Numbered from the stretch's first letter, positions 26,362-35,372 are shown. The stretch is 64,000 bases of DNA from Pseudanabaena sp041687725 (GCA_041687725.1 JBDNJN010000013.1:1-64000); one strand, 5' to 3'. A program made the numbers and translations. The notes: generated by a model not told the origin, from the sequence alone.

Positions 26362-28278
26362 TTGGCAAAATCAACTAAGAACATCTCTATTAGTGGAACG
26401 GTAGTAGTGAAAAGCAATAATAAAAACGACAATAATAATAAAAAGTGGAAAAATTTTGGTTTGTACGCACTGCTTGGCATTGTCGTCATCACCTTAGGTA
26501 CAACCCTGCTCGATAGCCAACCAGCCACACAAGCCGAATGGCGCTATAGCAAGCTAATCGAAGAAGTCAAAAAGAAACCCGCAGGCGTTTCGAGAATCAC
26601 CCTTAGCCCTGATCGCACCTTTGCTGAAGCAACTGTACCCGGAGGTCCTGAAGGTAAGCGAAAGGTTCGCATCAACCTGCCTAACGATCCTGAATTCATC
26701 AAAACTCTTAGAGAAAACAATGTTGAATTAGATGTCGCCCCCCGTCGTACCGATGGCGCATTGATTCAAACTTTGAGTAGTTTGGTTTTGCCAATTTTGC
26801 TTTTAGTTGGTTTGTTTTTCCTACTCCGCCGCGCTCAATCAGGACCTGGCAACCAAGCCATGAACTTTGGCAAGTCCAAAGCCCGTGTCCAGATGGAGCC
26901 TCAAACACAGGTAACGTTTGCGGATGTTGCTGGAATTGAGCAAGCTAAATTTGAACTTACTGAAGTCGTAGACTTCCTCAAAAATCCCGATCGCTTCACA
27001 GCCGTCGGTGCAAAAATCCCTAAAGGCGTATTGCTCGTGGGTCCTCCTGGTACTGGTAAAACCTTGTTAGCTCGCGCAGTTGCGGGTGAAGCTGGCGTTC
27101 CTTTCTTCAGTATCTCTGGTTCGGAGTTTGTGGAAATGTTCGTTGGTGTCGGTGCATCCCGTGTGCGTGACTTATTTGAGCAAGCCAAAGCCAATGCTCC
27201 TTGCATCGTCTTCATCGATGAAATTGATGCAGTCGGTCGTCAACGTGGCGCTGGTTTAGGCGGTGGTAATGATGAGCGCGAACAAACCCTCAATCAATTG
27301 CTCACCGAAATGGATGGCTTTGAAGGCAACACAGGCATCATCATCGTTGCGGCAACCAACCGTCCTGATGTTCTTGATTCAGCACTGTTGCGTCCAGGTC
27401 GTTTTGATCGCCAAGTTGTCGTCGATCGCCCCGACTTTGCAGGTCGCTTAGAAATTCTCGGCGTTCATGCACGCGGTAAAACCTTATCGAAAGATGTCGA
27501 TCTTGAAAAGATTGCCCGTCGTACCCCTGGATTCACAGGCGCAGATCTTTCTAACCTATTGAATGAAGCCGCTATTTTGGCAGCCCGTCGCAACTTGACC
27601 GAAATCTCGATGGACGAAATCAATGATGCCGTCGATCGCGTCTTGGTTGGACCAGAGAAAAAAGATCGCGTCATGAGCGAAAAGCGCAAAGAATTAGTTG
27701 CCTATCACGAAGCGGGTCATGCCCTAGTTGGTGCATTAATGCCCGACTATGACGCAATCCAAAAAGTGACGATCATTCCTCGTGGTCGTGCTGGTGGTTT
27801 GACATGGTTCTTACCCACTGAAGAAAGAATGCAAAGCCGCTCCTACTTGCAAAATCAAATGGCAGTAGCCCTCGGTGGTCGCATCGCTGAAGAAATTGTC
27901 TTTGGTGCAGAAGAAGTCACCACGGGTGCATCCAGTGACCTTCAACAAGTCGCATCAGTAGCTCGTCAAATGGTAATGCGTTTTGGTATGAGCGATAAGC
28001 TTGGACCCGTTGCCCTCGGTCGTTCTAGTGGCAATATGTTCCTCGGTCGTGACATTGCGGCTGAGCGTGATTTTTCGGAAGAAACTGCGGCAACGATTGA
28101 TGAAGAAGTTGGTATTTTAGTCGCTGATGCTTATCGCCGCGCCAAGCAACTGCTGATTGATAATCGTCATGTTCTCGATAAGATTGCTCATGATTTGGTT
28201 GAGCGTGAGACTGTTGACGCTGAAGAGCTTCAACAAATTCTTGAGACCAGTGATTTGAAGTTAGCTGCGGCTCTCTAA
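26362..28278 (+). CDS. ftsH: ATP-dependent zinc metalloprotease FtsH (FtsH3-type)
   Basis: Second FtsH of the window, 638 residues. As recalled, the segment around RRAQSGPGNQAMNFGKSK matches the FtsH3 group, whose heterocomplexes with FtsH1 or FtsH2 act in acclimation and photosystem II repair. Two membrane helices (about 34-52, 130-148), Walker A GPPGTGKT, FIDEIDAVGRQRG, SRH NRPDVLDSALLRPGRFDR, and zinc site HEAGH with the downstream acidic ligand. The start is uncertain: TTG 26362 is used, but a GTG at codon 16 (VKSNNKNDNN) would fit the family N-terminus. A short deletion is seen near ERMQSRSYLQNQ. Confidence 0.95.
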   Translation: MAKSTKNISISGTVVVKSNNKNDNNNKKWKNFGLYALLGIVVITLGTTLLDSQPATQAEWRYSKLIEEVKKKPAGVSRITLSPDRTFAEATVPGGPEGKRKVRINLPNDPEFIKTLRENNVELDVAPRRTDGALIQTLSSLVLPILLLVGLFFLLRRAQSGPGNQAMNFGKSKARVQMEPQTQVTFADVAGIEQAKFELTEVVDFLKNPDRFTAVGAKIPKGVLLVGPPGTGKTLLARAVAGEAGVPFFSISGSEFVEMFVGVGASRVRDLFEQAKANAPCIVFIDEIDAVGRQRGAGLGGGNDEREQTLNQLLTEMDGFEGNTGIIIVAATNRPDVLDSALLRPGRFDRQVVVDRPDFAGRLEILGVHARGKTLSKDVDLEKIARRTPGFTGADLSNLLNEAAILAARRNLTEISMDEINDAVDRVLVGPEKKDRVMSEKRKELVAYHEAGHALVGALMPDYDAIQKVTIIPRGRAGGLTWFLPTEERMQSRSYLQNQMAVALGGRIAEEIVFGAEEVTTGASSDLQQVASVARQMVMRFGMSDKLGPVALGRSSGNMFLGRDIAAERDFSEETAATIDEEVGILVADAYRRAKQLLIDNRHVLDKIAHDLVERETVDAEELQQILETSDLKLAAAL

Positions 28279-28304
28279 ATCAATTAGGTTCATATAAATC
28301 TCTA

Positions 28305-28341
28305 AAACAAAAAAAGCTCGCTAAGCGAGCTTTTTTTGTTG
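28305..28341 (+). terminator. Terminator of ftsH3
   Basis: AAAACAAAAAAAGCTCGCT AAGCGAGCTTTTTTTGTT: perfect stem with T tail. Confidence 0.9.
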
Positions 28342-28461
28342 TTAAGAGTTTACCAAAAAGTAAATGATCCCATTACTTAAGAAAATTGCTGCTATGGGAG
28401 TGGGCGATCCCAGTGATTTCTAAGGTAAATAAAGGATCGATTATTTTCTGACTGTCTCTAA

Positions 28462-28543
28462 TGCGGAACGGGGGACTTGAACCCCCAAGTCTTTCAACAC
28501 ATGTACCTGAAACATGCGCGTCTACCAATTCCGCCAGTTCCGC
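28462..28543 (-). tRNA. trnL-CAG: tRNA-Leu (anticodon CAG)
   Basis: Read on the minus strand, the acceptor stem is GCGGAAC / GTTCCGC, the D-arm contains GGCGGAATTGGTAGACGC, the anticodon stem-loop is CATGT TTCAGGT ACATG, a long class II variable arm follows, and the T-arm is GGGGGTTCAAGTCCCCC. The anticodon is CAG, which reads CUG. The discriminator is A, as needed for leucine, and CCA is not encoded. There is no intron; the group I intron common in cyanobacteria is in the UAA isoacceptor. Confidence 0.96.
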
Positions 28544-28728
28544 ATTTGGTATCGCAGATACTAAGTGTGCTGTAAAGATTGCTCAATGTCAATCATCACC
28601 TGTGACGATTGATATAATCTACAGTAAAACTATGGGAATACCGCCTTATATATCTAGCGATTTTTCCTGTAATCTTGTATCTTAGATTTGTAACCAAAAA
28701 GACTTAATTCAAACACTAAATTAAAACT

Positions 28729-29370
28729 ATGACACTGCGTTTAGGCGATACCGTACCCGATTTTACTCAAGACTCCACCGAAGGCGTTATTAAATTTCAT
28801 GAGTGGATCGGCGATAACTGGGCAATCCTATTTTCTCATCCCAAAGATTTCACACCCGTCTGCACCACCGAGCTAGGCACTGTCGCTAAGCTCAAACCAG
28901 AATTTGATAAGCGCAATATTAAGGCGATCGCCCTAAGTGTCGATGGCGTTGAGTCACACAAAAGTTGGGTTAGCGATATCGAAGAAACTCAAGGCGCTAC
29001 CCTCAACTATCCAATTCTTGCTGATGAAGACAAAAAAGTTTCCGAACTTTATGACATGATTCACCCTAATTCGGCAACGGGCAACACTTTGACCGTGCGA
29101 TCGGTATTTATCATCGACTCCAACAAAAAGCTTCGTCTTAGCTTGACCTATCCTGCTAGCACAGGGCGCAACTTTGACGAAATTTTGCGTGTAATTGACT
29201 CACTACAATTGACCGACAACTACAGCGTCGCCACCCCTGCTAACTGGAAAGATGGCGATGATTGTGTAATCGTGCCTTCAGTTTCCAACGAAGAAGCAAA
29301 GGTGAAGTTCCCTAAAGGATTCAATCCTGTAAAGCCTTACTTGCGCTTAACTCCTCAGCCTAACAAGTAA
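28729..29370 (+). CDS. 1-Cys peroxiredoxin (Prx6 family)
   Basis: Thiol peroxidase that reduces hydrogen peroxide and alkyl hydroperoxides. The peroxidatic Cys is in HPKDFTPVCTTELG (near residue 47). The 213-residue length and the extended C-terminal domain (VIVPSVSNEEAKVKFPKG) place it in the 1-Cys (Prx6) group rather than the 2-Cys group; no resolving Cys is seen in the usual place. Preceded by 185 bases without a gene after the tRNA. Followed by three tandem palindromes and a terminator. Confidence 0.95.
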   Translation: MTLRLGDTVPDFTQDSTEGVIKFHEWIGDNWAILFSHPKDFTPVCTTELGTVAKLKPEFDKRNIKAIALSVDGVESHKSWVSDIEETQGATLNYPILADEDKKVSELYDMIHPNSATGNTLTVRSVFIIDSNKKLRLSLTYPASTGRNFDEILRVIDSLQLTDNYSVATPANWKDGDDCVIVPSVSNEEAKVKFPKGFNPVKPYLRLTPQPNK

Positions 29371-29387
29371 TCAAACCTAGTCAAGAA

Positions 29388-29481
29388 CAAGGGGCTTAAG
29401 CCCCTTGCTATTCAAGCTAGAAGACAAGGGGCTTAAGCCCCTTGTTATTTAAGCTAGAAGACAAGGGGCTTAAGCCCCTTG
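29388..29481. repeat. Three tandem copies of a 20-bp palindrome (37-bp period)
   Basis: CAAGGGGCTTAAGCCCCTTG occurs at 29388-29407, 29425-29444 and 29462-29481. The 17-base spacers are nearly the same (TTATTTAAGCTAGAAGA; the first spacer has two differences). A fourth copy is at 39161-39180. The spacers are repeats rather than unique sequences, so this is not a CRISPR array. Confidence 0.9.
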
Positions 29482-29487
29482 TTATTT

Positions 29488-29532
29488 AAAACAAAATAAA
29501 AGGCTTGCTTAGCAAGCCTTTTATTTTGTTTA
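29488..29532. terminator. Bidirectional terminator between the peroxiredoxin and NIL genes
   Basis: AAACAAAATAAAAGGCTTGCT TAGCAAGCCTTTTATTTTGTTT is almost perfectly symmetrical over 45 bases and sits between convergent genes. Confidence 0.85.
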
Positions 29533-29841
29533 CCAGCTCTCCTCTTCGACAGCCGTTTTATCCCAAATCTCTAAATCCAGTTCTTCTAGATAAATAATTC
29601 CAGTTTGAATCTGCTGTGTTGTCCCAGTTAGTTCTAACGTGAACCAGCCATCTTCTTCTGGACTTTCGCCTAGAAGCGCAGCAATAATATTCACAATTAG
29701 TCCATGTTCACAAGAGAGGCGCGAAATAATTGGTTCGCCGTAGCAGCTTCTCGGCACACACATGGCGATGCGAGTTGTCGTTCGGCGCTTTTCCTCTATA
29801 TTTAAAGTAGCTCTGGAATCGATGCATTCCGCCGCTAACAT
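29530..29841 (-). CDS. NIL-domain protein
   Basis: 103 residues, almost entirely one NIL domain, the ferredoxin-like fold found at the end of methionine ABC transporter ATPases (MetN) and in stand-alone form in cyanobacteria. Family marks are PIISRLSCEHGLIVNIIAALLG and DGWFTLELTGTTQQIQTGIIYLEEL. There is no transporter gene nearby; a ligand-sensing role is inference. The start is not certain, since an internal Met at residue 27 could serve. Confidence 0.8.
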   Translation of the reverse strand: MLAAECIDSRATLNIEEKRRTTTRIAMCVPRSCYGEPIISRLSCEHGLIVNIIAALLGESPEEDGWFTLELTGTTQQIQTGIIYLEELDLEIWDKTAVEEESW

Positions 29842-29972
29842 TGAAGTATCTCCAGTGCAAATGTCCTAAATGTTTTCACGCTTAACATCATAGCTAAAAT
29901 TTTAGAGTAATGGAAGTGATTTGAGTCACTAATATTAATTAATTCGATAAATTTTCATCATAGTTCGCAGTC

Positions 29973-30299
29973 ATGAGCAATAATTCTTACGATCGCATTT
30001 ATGAAATTGTGCGCCAAATTCCTGAAGGACGGGTTGCCACCTATGGACAAGTTGCGGAGCTTGCCAATTTGGCAGGAAAAGCCCGTGTGGTTGGCTATGC
30101 GCTCTATCGCGTTGACATGCAGACTTTAGATATTCCTTGGCAGCGCGTAGTAAATGCTAAGGGTGAGATTTCACCTTCGCCTTTGCGGTTTGGTACAGAC
30201 TATTTGCAACGATCGCTACTTGAAGGTGAAGGCATAATTTTTAGTGCCGCAGGCAAGATCGATCTGCGAAAATATCGATGGCAAAGCAACGCGATCTAA
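29973..30299 (+). CDS. Alkyltransferase-like protein (ATL, MGMT fold)
   Basis: 108-residue DNA-binding protein of the O6-alkylguanine alkyltransferase fold. The MGMT active site PCHRV is replaced by IPWQRVVNAKGEI, i.e. Trp in place of the catalytic Cys, which defines ATL proteins: they bind O6-alkylguanine and hand the lesion to nucleotide excision repair instead of repairing it directly. VPEGxVATYGQVA and GKARVVGYAL are the conserved helix-turn-helix and arginine-finger regions. It ends 13 bp before purU. Confidence 0.9.
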   Translation: MSNNSYDRIYEIVRQIPEGRVATYGQVAELANLAGKARVVGYALYRVDMQTLDIPWQRVVNAKGEISPSPLRFGTDYLQRSLLEGEGIIFSAAGKIDLRKYRWQSNAI

Positions 30300-30312
30300 A
30301 ACCAACCAAAGC

Positions 30313-31185
30313 ATGACTACGGCAACTCTACTTGTTTCTTGTCCCGATCAGAAAGGCTTAGTTGCCAAAATTTCGGATTGGGTATTTTCTCATGGCGGTA
30401 ATATTCTCCATGCCGATCAACATGCTGATAGCACGGCGGGACTTTTTTTGATGCGGGTGGAGTGGGATCTAGAAAGCTTCGATCTGGCAAGAACGGAAAT
30501 TGCGCCGACATTTGAAAAACTAGCAGATGACATTAAAGCAAAATGGAGCATTCAGTTTTCTGATTATGTACAACGAATCGCAATTTTTGTCTCGAAGCAA
30601 GATCACTGTTTATATGATTTGATTTTGCGGCAGCGATCGCATGAACTCTCAGCCGTAATCCCTGTGGTAATCAGTAATCATCCTGATTTGGAAAAAGTCG
30701 CGCATAATTTTGGAATTAACTATCACCACATGGCGATCGCGCCTGACAATAAATTGGAGCAGGAACGGCAGCAACTAGCCTTACTAAAGCAATACAAAAT
30801 CGATTTAGTAGTTTTGGCGAAATATATGCAGGTTTTAAGTCCAGATTTTCTGGCGCAGTTTCCCCAAGTCATTAACATTCATCATTCATTTTTGCCAGCA
30901 TTTGCGGGGGCAAATCCCTATCATCGCGCCCATAAGCGTGGCGTAAAAATTATTGGGGCGACGGCTCATTATGTAACTGAAGAACTCGATGAAGGACCAA
31001 TTATTGAACAGGATGTCATCAGGGTTTCGCATCGTGATTCAGTAACAGATCTAGTTCGCAAAGGTAAAGACTTGGAGCGAATTGTTCTTGCTAGAGCTGT
31101 CCGACAACATTTACAAAATCGGGTACTAATTTATGGGCAATCGGCAAGCTCAGGTTTAGGCTTGCGAACTGTCGTATTTGATTAA
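30313..31185 (+). CDS. purU: Formyltetrahydrofolate deformylase
   Basis: Hydrolyses 10-formyl-THF to formate and THF, balancing the one-carbon pool. ATG 30313 begins the conserved ATLLVSCPDQKGLVAKIS ACT domain; the frame is open for 23 more codons, overlapping the ATL gene, but these are not conserved. The C-terminal formyltransferase-like domain has INIHHSFLPAFAGANPYHRA and GATAHYVTEELDEGPIIEQD, with the catalytic Asn/His/Asp set. 290 residues. Confidence 0.96.
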   Translation: MTTATLLVSCPDQKGLVAKISDWVFSHGGNILHADQHADSTAGLFLMRVEWDLESFDLARTEIAPTFEKLADDIKAKWSIQFSDYVQRIAIFVSKQDHCLYDLILRQRSHELSAVIPVVISNHPDLEKVAHNFGINYHHMAIAPDNKLEQERQQLALLKQYKIDLVVLAKYMQVLSPDFLAQFPQVINIHHSFLPAFAGANPYHRAHKRGVKIIGATAHYVTEELDEGPIIEQDVIRVSHRDSVTDLVRKGKDLERIVLARAVRQHLQNRVLIYGQSASSGLGLRTVVFD

Positions 31186-31190
31186 ATTAA

Positions 31191-31240
31191 GCCCAAATAT
31201 GAAAGGCGGCGCGAAGCGCCGCCTTTCATATTTGGGTTTT
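31191..31240. repeat. GC-core palindrome, copy 6
   Basis: AAGCCCAAATATGAAAGGC, core GGCGCGAAGCGCC, arm GCCTTTCATATTTGGGTTT. It lies just after purU and might also end its transcript, although no T run follows. Confidence 0.85.
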
Positions 31241-31312
31241 GATTTGTTGCGCTGATTTTGAGTTATGTTAATATGATTGCGATTTTTATAAGTTTTATAT
31301 TAGGTTTTTAAA

Positions 31313-31654
31313 ATGACAGCAAAGATCCAATTGACTAGAGGAATTGACGAAGAAGCTACAGACGTAAAAATTACGCGCTCTAAAGATGGAGACACCAGTG
31401 TGGCAGTGTTTCTCTTCGATGTACCTAAATGCATGACTGGCGAAAACGCTAGCAGTAACGAGATTTTAGGAATGTATATGATTGATGAAGAAGGCGAAAT
31501 GGTGACTCGTAATGTCAACGCCAAGTTCATTAATGGTAGAGCCGCAGGTATCGAAGCAATTCATAAAATCGAAGGTGAGCAGGAATGGCAACGCTTTCTA
31601 AGATTTATGAATCGTTATGCTGAATCTAATGGCATGGGTCTAAACAAAGCTTAA
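31313..31654 (+). CDS. psb28: Photosystem II assembly protein Psb28
   Basis: Small cytosolic-face factor that binds PSII assembly intermediates at the QB side and takes part in PSII biogenesis and repair. 113 residues with the family segments IQLTRGIDEE, MYMIDEEGEMVTRNVNAKFING and EWQRFLRFMNRYAESNGMG. It stands alone: a palindrome lies before it and a repeat-rich gap after it. Confidence 0.96.
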   Translation: MTAKIQLTRGIDEEATDVKITRSKDGDTSVAVFLFDVPKCMTGENASSNEILGMYMIDEEGEMVTRNVNAKFINGRAAGIEAIHKIEGEQEWQRFLRFMNRYAESNGMGLNKA

Positions 31655-31719
31655 ATAGAGATATTTACAGATAATCTCCCCGTTGTGGCTGACCAAATGT
31701 TTACGGGATACACACGAGG

Positions 31720-31870
31720 ATATAACCCTACAAAAATATTTTGTAGGATGTTTTTTTGTTTTCTAGTTAGAGCTTTCAAAAATTTCTCTGTGACTCTTAA
31801 AGCTTGAATAGACTGTGTAGCTAACCCAAGAGAGGTAGTCGGCACTCCGCGCCTACCTCTCTTGGGTTTT
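31720..31870. repeat. Repeat-rich gap: small hairpin, partial 110-bp repeat and GC-core palindrome copy 7
   Basis: The 365-base gap between psb28 and thrC holds CCTACAAAAATATTTTGTAGG (31728-31750), probably the psb28 terminator as a T-rich run follows. It continues with a fragment like the end of the 110-bp repeat (TTTCTCTGTGACTCTTAAAG at 31781-31801). At 31823-31870 is a palindrome with AACCCAAGAGAGGTAG, a diverged core and CTACCTCTCTTGGGTTTT. Confidence 0.75.
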
Positions 31871-32019
31871 AGAATGGCGAAGCTATATTAACGCAGATAA
31901 TTTTAAAATCCGACTATTTTAGTCTGGTATATTTGACGACCATAAAAACACATGTTAGAGTTCAACTCAATAAAGAAATCGAATACAAACCTTTAACGAA
32001 TAAAAGGGCAACCAAGACT

Positions 32020-33339
32020 ATGACTGCAACGATTGTTTCTCCTTACACCAGCGAGCGCATTGATACTCGCGTTGATACATTTAGTAATCTCAAGTGCAAA
32101 GAGTGCGGTGCGGAATACGAAGCTAAGGCGATGCACGTTTGCGAATTGTGCTTTGGTCCTCTAGAGGTTGCCTATAACTACGATGTGATCGCCGCTAGAG
32201 TTAGCCGTGAAACTATTCAAGCTGGTCCACTCTCGATTTGGCGCTATCGTGATTTCTTACCCGTCAAAACTGACAATTATATTGATGTATCCACAGGCAT
32301 GACTCCTTTGCTCAAGGCAAATCGCCTTGCCAAGCGTCTCGGCATCAAAAATCTCTACATTAAAAATGATGCCGTAAACATGCCCACCTTAAGCTTTAAG
32401 GATCGCGTGGTTTCTGTCGCCCTCAGCCGCGCCGTTGAGCTTGGCTTCACCACAGTTGCCTGCGCTAGTACTGGCAACTTGGCGAACTCCACCGCCGCGA
32501 TCGCTGCCCATGCAGGTTTGGAATGTTGCGTATTCATTCCCTCTGACCTCGAAGCTGGTAAAGTTCTCGGTACAACGATTTACAATCCTAAAGTTTTCTC
32601 AGTTCATGGTAACTACGACCAAGTAAATCGCCTTTGTTCTGAAGTCGCAAATACTCACGGTTGGGGCTTTGTAAATATCAACTTGCGTCCTTACTATTCC
32701 GAAGGTTCTAAAACCCTCGGTTATGAAGTAATTGAACAACTAGGTTGGAAGCTTCCCGATCACATCGTTGCACCTTTAGCCTCTGGTTCACTGTTCACCA
32801 AGATTTATAAAGGCTTCAATGAGTTTGTGAAGGTGGGCTTAGTTGAAGATAAGCCTGTTCGGTTCAGTGGCGCACAAGCGGAAGGTTGCTCGCCGATCGC
32901 CGCCGCATTTAAAGAAGGTCGTGATTTTATTACACCTGTTAAGCCCAAAACCATTGCCAAGAGTTTGGCGATCGGTAATCCTGCTGACGGTATCTACGCG
33001 ATCGACATCGCGCACAAGACCAATGGCAACATCGAAATGGTCAACGATGATGAAATTATCCAAGCGATGAAGTTGCTTGCTGAAACTGAAGGCATCTTTA
33101 CGGAGACTGCTGGCGGCACTACAATCGCTGTGCTTAAGAAGCTGGTAGAATCTGGCAAAATCGATCCTGAAGAAGTAACAGTTGTTTACATCACAGGTAA
33201 TGGATTGAAGACTCAAGAAGCGATTCAAGGCTATGTCGGCGAACCTTATCTAATTGAGCCAAAGCTTGATAGCTTTGAGCGGGCGCTGGAGCGTTCACTC
33301 ACATTAGACAAACTAGAGTGGCAAACTGTTTCAGTCTAG
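32020..33339 (+). CDS. thrC: Threonine synthase
   Basis: PLP-dependent enzyme converting O-phosphohomoserine to threonine. ATG 32020 gives 439 residues starting MTATIVSPYTSERID; the frame extends 29 codons further to a TTG. An N-terminal zinc-ribbon-like stretch (CKECGAEYEAKAMHVCELC) is followed by the PLP lysine in LSFKDRVV and the phosphate-binding CASTGNLANSTAA. The organisation is that of the archaeal/plant-like short ThrC. A terminator follows. Confidence 0.95.
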   Translation: MTATIVSPYTSERIDTRVDTFSNLKCKECGAEYEAKAMHVCELCFGPLEVAYNYDVIAARVSRETIQAGPLSIWRYRDFLPVKTDNYIDVSTGMTPLLKANRLAKRLGIKNLYIKNDAVNMPTLSFKDRVVSVALSRAVELGFTTVACASTGNLANSTAAIAAHAGLECCVFIPSDLEAGKVLGTTIYNPKVFSVHGNYDQVNRLCSEVANTHGWGFVNINLRPYYSEGSKTLGYEVIEQLGWKLPDHIVAPLASGSLFTKIYKGFNEFVKVGLVEDKPVRFSGAQAEGCSPIAAAFKEGRDFITPVKPKTIAKSLAIGNPADGIYAIDIAHKTNGNIEMVNDDEIIQAMKLLAETEGIFTETAGGTTIAVLKKLVESGKIDPEEVTVVYITGNGLKTQEAIQGYVGEPYLIEPKLDSFERALERSLTLDKLEWQTVSV

Positions 33340-33351
33340 ATATTATTTAAG

Positions 33352-33386
33352 ACAAAAAGCAGCGCGTTGCGCTGCTTTTTTTGTTG
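33352..33386 (+). terminator. Terminator of thrC
   Basis: ACAAAAAGCAGCGC GTT GCGCTGCTTTTTTTGTT: perfect stem with T tail. Confidence 0.9.
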
Positions 33387-33437
33387 CTGTTCTGAGCTAT
33401 GCTTAAGTGAGGTTCTCCTTAAAAATGAAGGTGAAAA

Positions 33438-33743
33438 ATGATTACTCAAATAATGGTACAGCCATCATCACTCTTACCTCTAGGAATGGATATTGTTCCT
33501 TTGGGTGATGTTTTTCTTTTTCATCTCACAGATGAGTTACAGGATCGACTAGAAAATCTTCTAGAACAAAAAAAGTGCGATCGCCTGACTAATGAGCAAG
33601 TTGCCGAACTTGAAGGGATTATAGAACTCTCTCGCATTTTTACGTTGATTAATGCCCAAATTGCTGAAAAAGCCTCATGGTGTCCGCTTAAATCAGAAAA
33701 CTTGTCCGAGAACGAGCCAAAAGTCTCTGTGAATTGGGAATAA
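33438..33743 (+). CDS. Hypothetical protein, 101 residues
   Basis: Not assigned to a named family. It is predicted soluble and mostly helical, acidic, with the central segment LTDELQDRLENLLEQKKCDRLTNEQ in two helices followed by ELEGIIELSRIFTLINAQIA. I have the impression that similar small proteins are common in cyanobacteria, sometimes next to toxin genes. AAGGTGAAAA upstream could serve as ribosome-binding site. It converges with the HEPN-ATPase operon but is on the other strand, so it is not part of it. Confidence 0.6.
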   Translation: MITQIMVQPSSLLPLGMDIVPLGDVFLFHLTDELQDRLENLLEQKKCDRLTNEQVAELEGIIELSRIFTLINAQIAEKASWCPLKSENLSENEPKVSVNWE

Positions 33744-33761
33744 AGTCATCAGAGTTATTAT

Positions 33762-35372
33762 TTATACTTTTTTACTGCTCATCTTTTTATTAGACCTAAT
33801 ACTTTTTAGAGGCTCTTGCATGGAAGATAGATGAAAGATAGGAAAAGAGCGAACATCTTTTGCAAGAACTGGTTTCGGTTCTTCAGAAAACAGTTTTATA
33901 CTTCTTGCTGTACGTATGCCAACATAAAAACCATAATCTAGCATAAGAGCCATGTAGCGTCGTCCGACTTCGCTAGGAGTAGTGCCAGAATGTAGTATAT
34001 GTAAGAGACGTAACGCAATTAGCTCTTCAATCTTATGAAAAGTTGAGTTCTCATTTTGAATTTCTACTAAGAAAACATTTTTACGCTGTTCTATCACACA
34101 AAATTCTCGAATAGTATCTAGAATCTTATTAATTTCTTCATATTTTCCTGAAGCGTCAATCTTAATATCTCTCAATTTTTCCTCAGTCATTTCTGAGGCA
34201 GATGTATTTACACTACTAACGGAAACTTTTTTCTGATCTCTCACACTTGACTCACTTATAGATTGCGAAAATAAATAGAGTGCATCCCGTGGTACACCTG
34301 CTGAAACCCAAACTAAACGATCAATTACTCCATCCCCACAAACATAATCTACGCTGGGAAGACCACAATAAACTGCATGTGAGTTCAAGATTTCTTGAAT
34401 ATGACGTTTAGATTTATCTGGCATGGTCAGATTATAGTCTAGCCGAATTACCTGAATATCCCCTGGCGTTTCAAGTCCCTGCCGTGAAGCGGGATCTCTT
34501 AATTTTGTAAACTGCTCAATACCAGAAAGCTTTAAGAAAACTTGATTGCCTCGACAAATAGAATACAACTTGTCTAACAAAATAGGCTGAAGAGTTTCAG
34601 AAATAACGTGTATATCGTCTAGAAAAATAAAAATTCTGTCATATTGTGAAGCAATCTTTCCGAAAGCTCTCCTTATACGAGGGATCAAGCGATCAAGAGA
34701 CTTAATTCCCTCCTCTTCTTCTTTGTCTTGAATAGTTTCAAGGTTTGACGAGAAGGCTTCAAAGTCTGCGGAATTGGATATATAACGTTGCAGTTGATTA
34801 GTAATATCTATTAGCACTTCTGCTATCGCTCCAATATCACTACGCCCACTATATGCTTGAATATTTACCCAAGCATAAGGAGAACTAGTCTGGCGTAAGC
34901 TATGCATCAGATAAGCTAGTAAGCTTGATTTACCTGCTCCTCTTCTACCATAAACGATGTGATTACTTTGACTAACAATCTGTTCCTCGTCACCAGAAAC
35001 CGATCTTATATAGCGCGTGAAAAAATCATCAGCAAAACTATGCTGTGTAGCAGTAAGACTTTCAGAAAGAATTGTTCTTAAAAACTGTGTTTCTGGTAGT
35101 TGTAGTCGATTATTAGTAGGTTTTAAGACTCTTCTTTTAATAGTCGTTCTTTGTTTGTATGGATTGTCTTCAGATAAAGCATTCAAGCTCTGTGCCAGTA
35201 GTCCAAAGAATCGTTCTGTTGGATTGCCTAAATAAATAATTAGGTAATCACCGTCAGATCTTTCTTTTAATTCATAATCAACGCGAGTTAATCGAGTCAG
35301 TTTCTTGAAATTATCTAGGGCTTCATCTAAATATTTTTGCTGATTTATTTGAACTATCATATCTAAACTCAT
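33762..35372 (-). CDS. P-loop ATPase of a HEPN-ATPase operon
   Basis: 536 residues. An N-terminal domain of about 130 residues without a recognised family precedes an AAA/ORC-like ATPase: Walker A YGRRGAGKSS (142-149), Walker B RIFIFLDDIH (251-253) and a sensor-like FLKLSGIEQF. Residues after about 420 look like a winged-helix region (RRYMALMLDYGFYVGIR). The start overlaps the HEPN gene stop by four bases (ATGA), so the two are translationally coupled. It may gate or load the HEPN partner. AT-rich composition differs from the neighbouring housekeeping genes, suggesting transfer. Confidence 0.75.
   Translation of the reverse strand: MSLDMIVQINQQKYLDEALDNFKKLTRLTRVDYELKERSDGDYLIIYLGNPTERFFGLLAQSLNALSEDNPYKQRTTIKRRVLKPTNNRLQLPETQFLRTILSESLTATQHSFADDFFTRYIRSVSGDEEQIVSQSNHIVYGRRGAGKSSLLAYLMHSLRQTSSPYAWVNIQAYSGRSDIGAIAEVLIDITNQLQRYISNSADFEAFSSNLETIQDKEEEEGIKSLDRLIPRIRRAFGKIASQYDRIFIFLDDIHVISETLQPILLDKLYSICRGNQVFLKLSGIEQFTKLRDPASRQGLETPGDIQVIRLDYNLTMPDKSKRHIQEILNSHAVYCGLPSVDYVCGDGVIDRLVWVSAGVPRDALYLFSQSISESSVRDQKKVSVSSVNTSASEMTEEKLRDIKIDASGKYEEINKILDTIREFCVIEQRKNVFLVEIQNENSTFHKIEELIALRLLHILHSGTTPSEVGRRYMALMLDYGFYVGIRTARSIKLFSEEPKPVLAKDVRSFPIFHLSSMQEPLKSIRSNKKMSSKKV

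Noticed and set aside
29388..29481. Three evenly spaced repeats, possible short CRISPR array
   Set aside because: The 17-base intervals are near-identical copies of each other, not unique spacers, and no cas genes are present.
31933..32019. N-terminal extension of threonine synthase from TTG
   Set aside because: The 29 extra residues precede the normal ThrC start and show no conserved feature; ATG 32020 matches the family.
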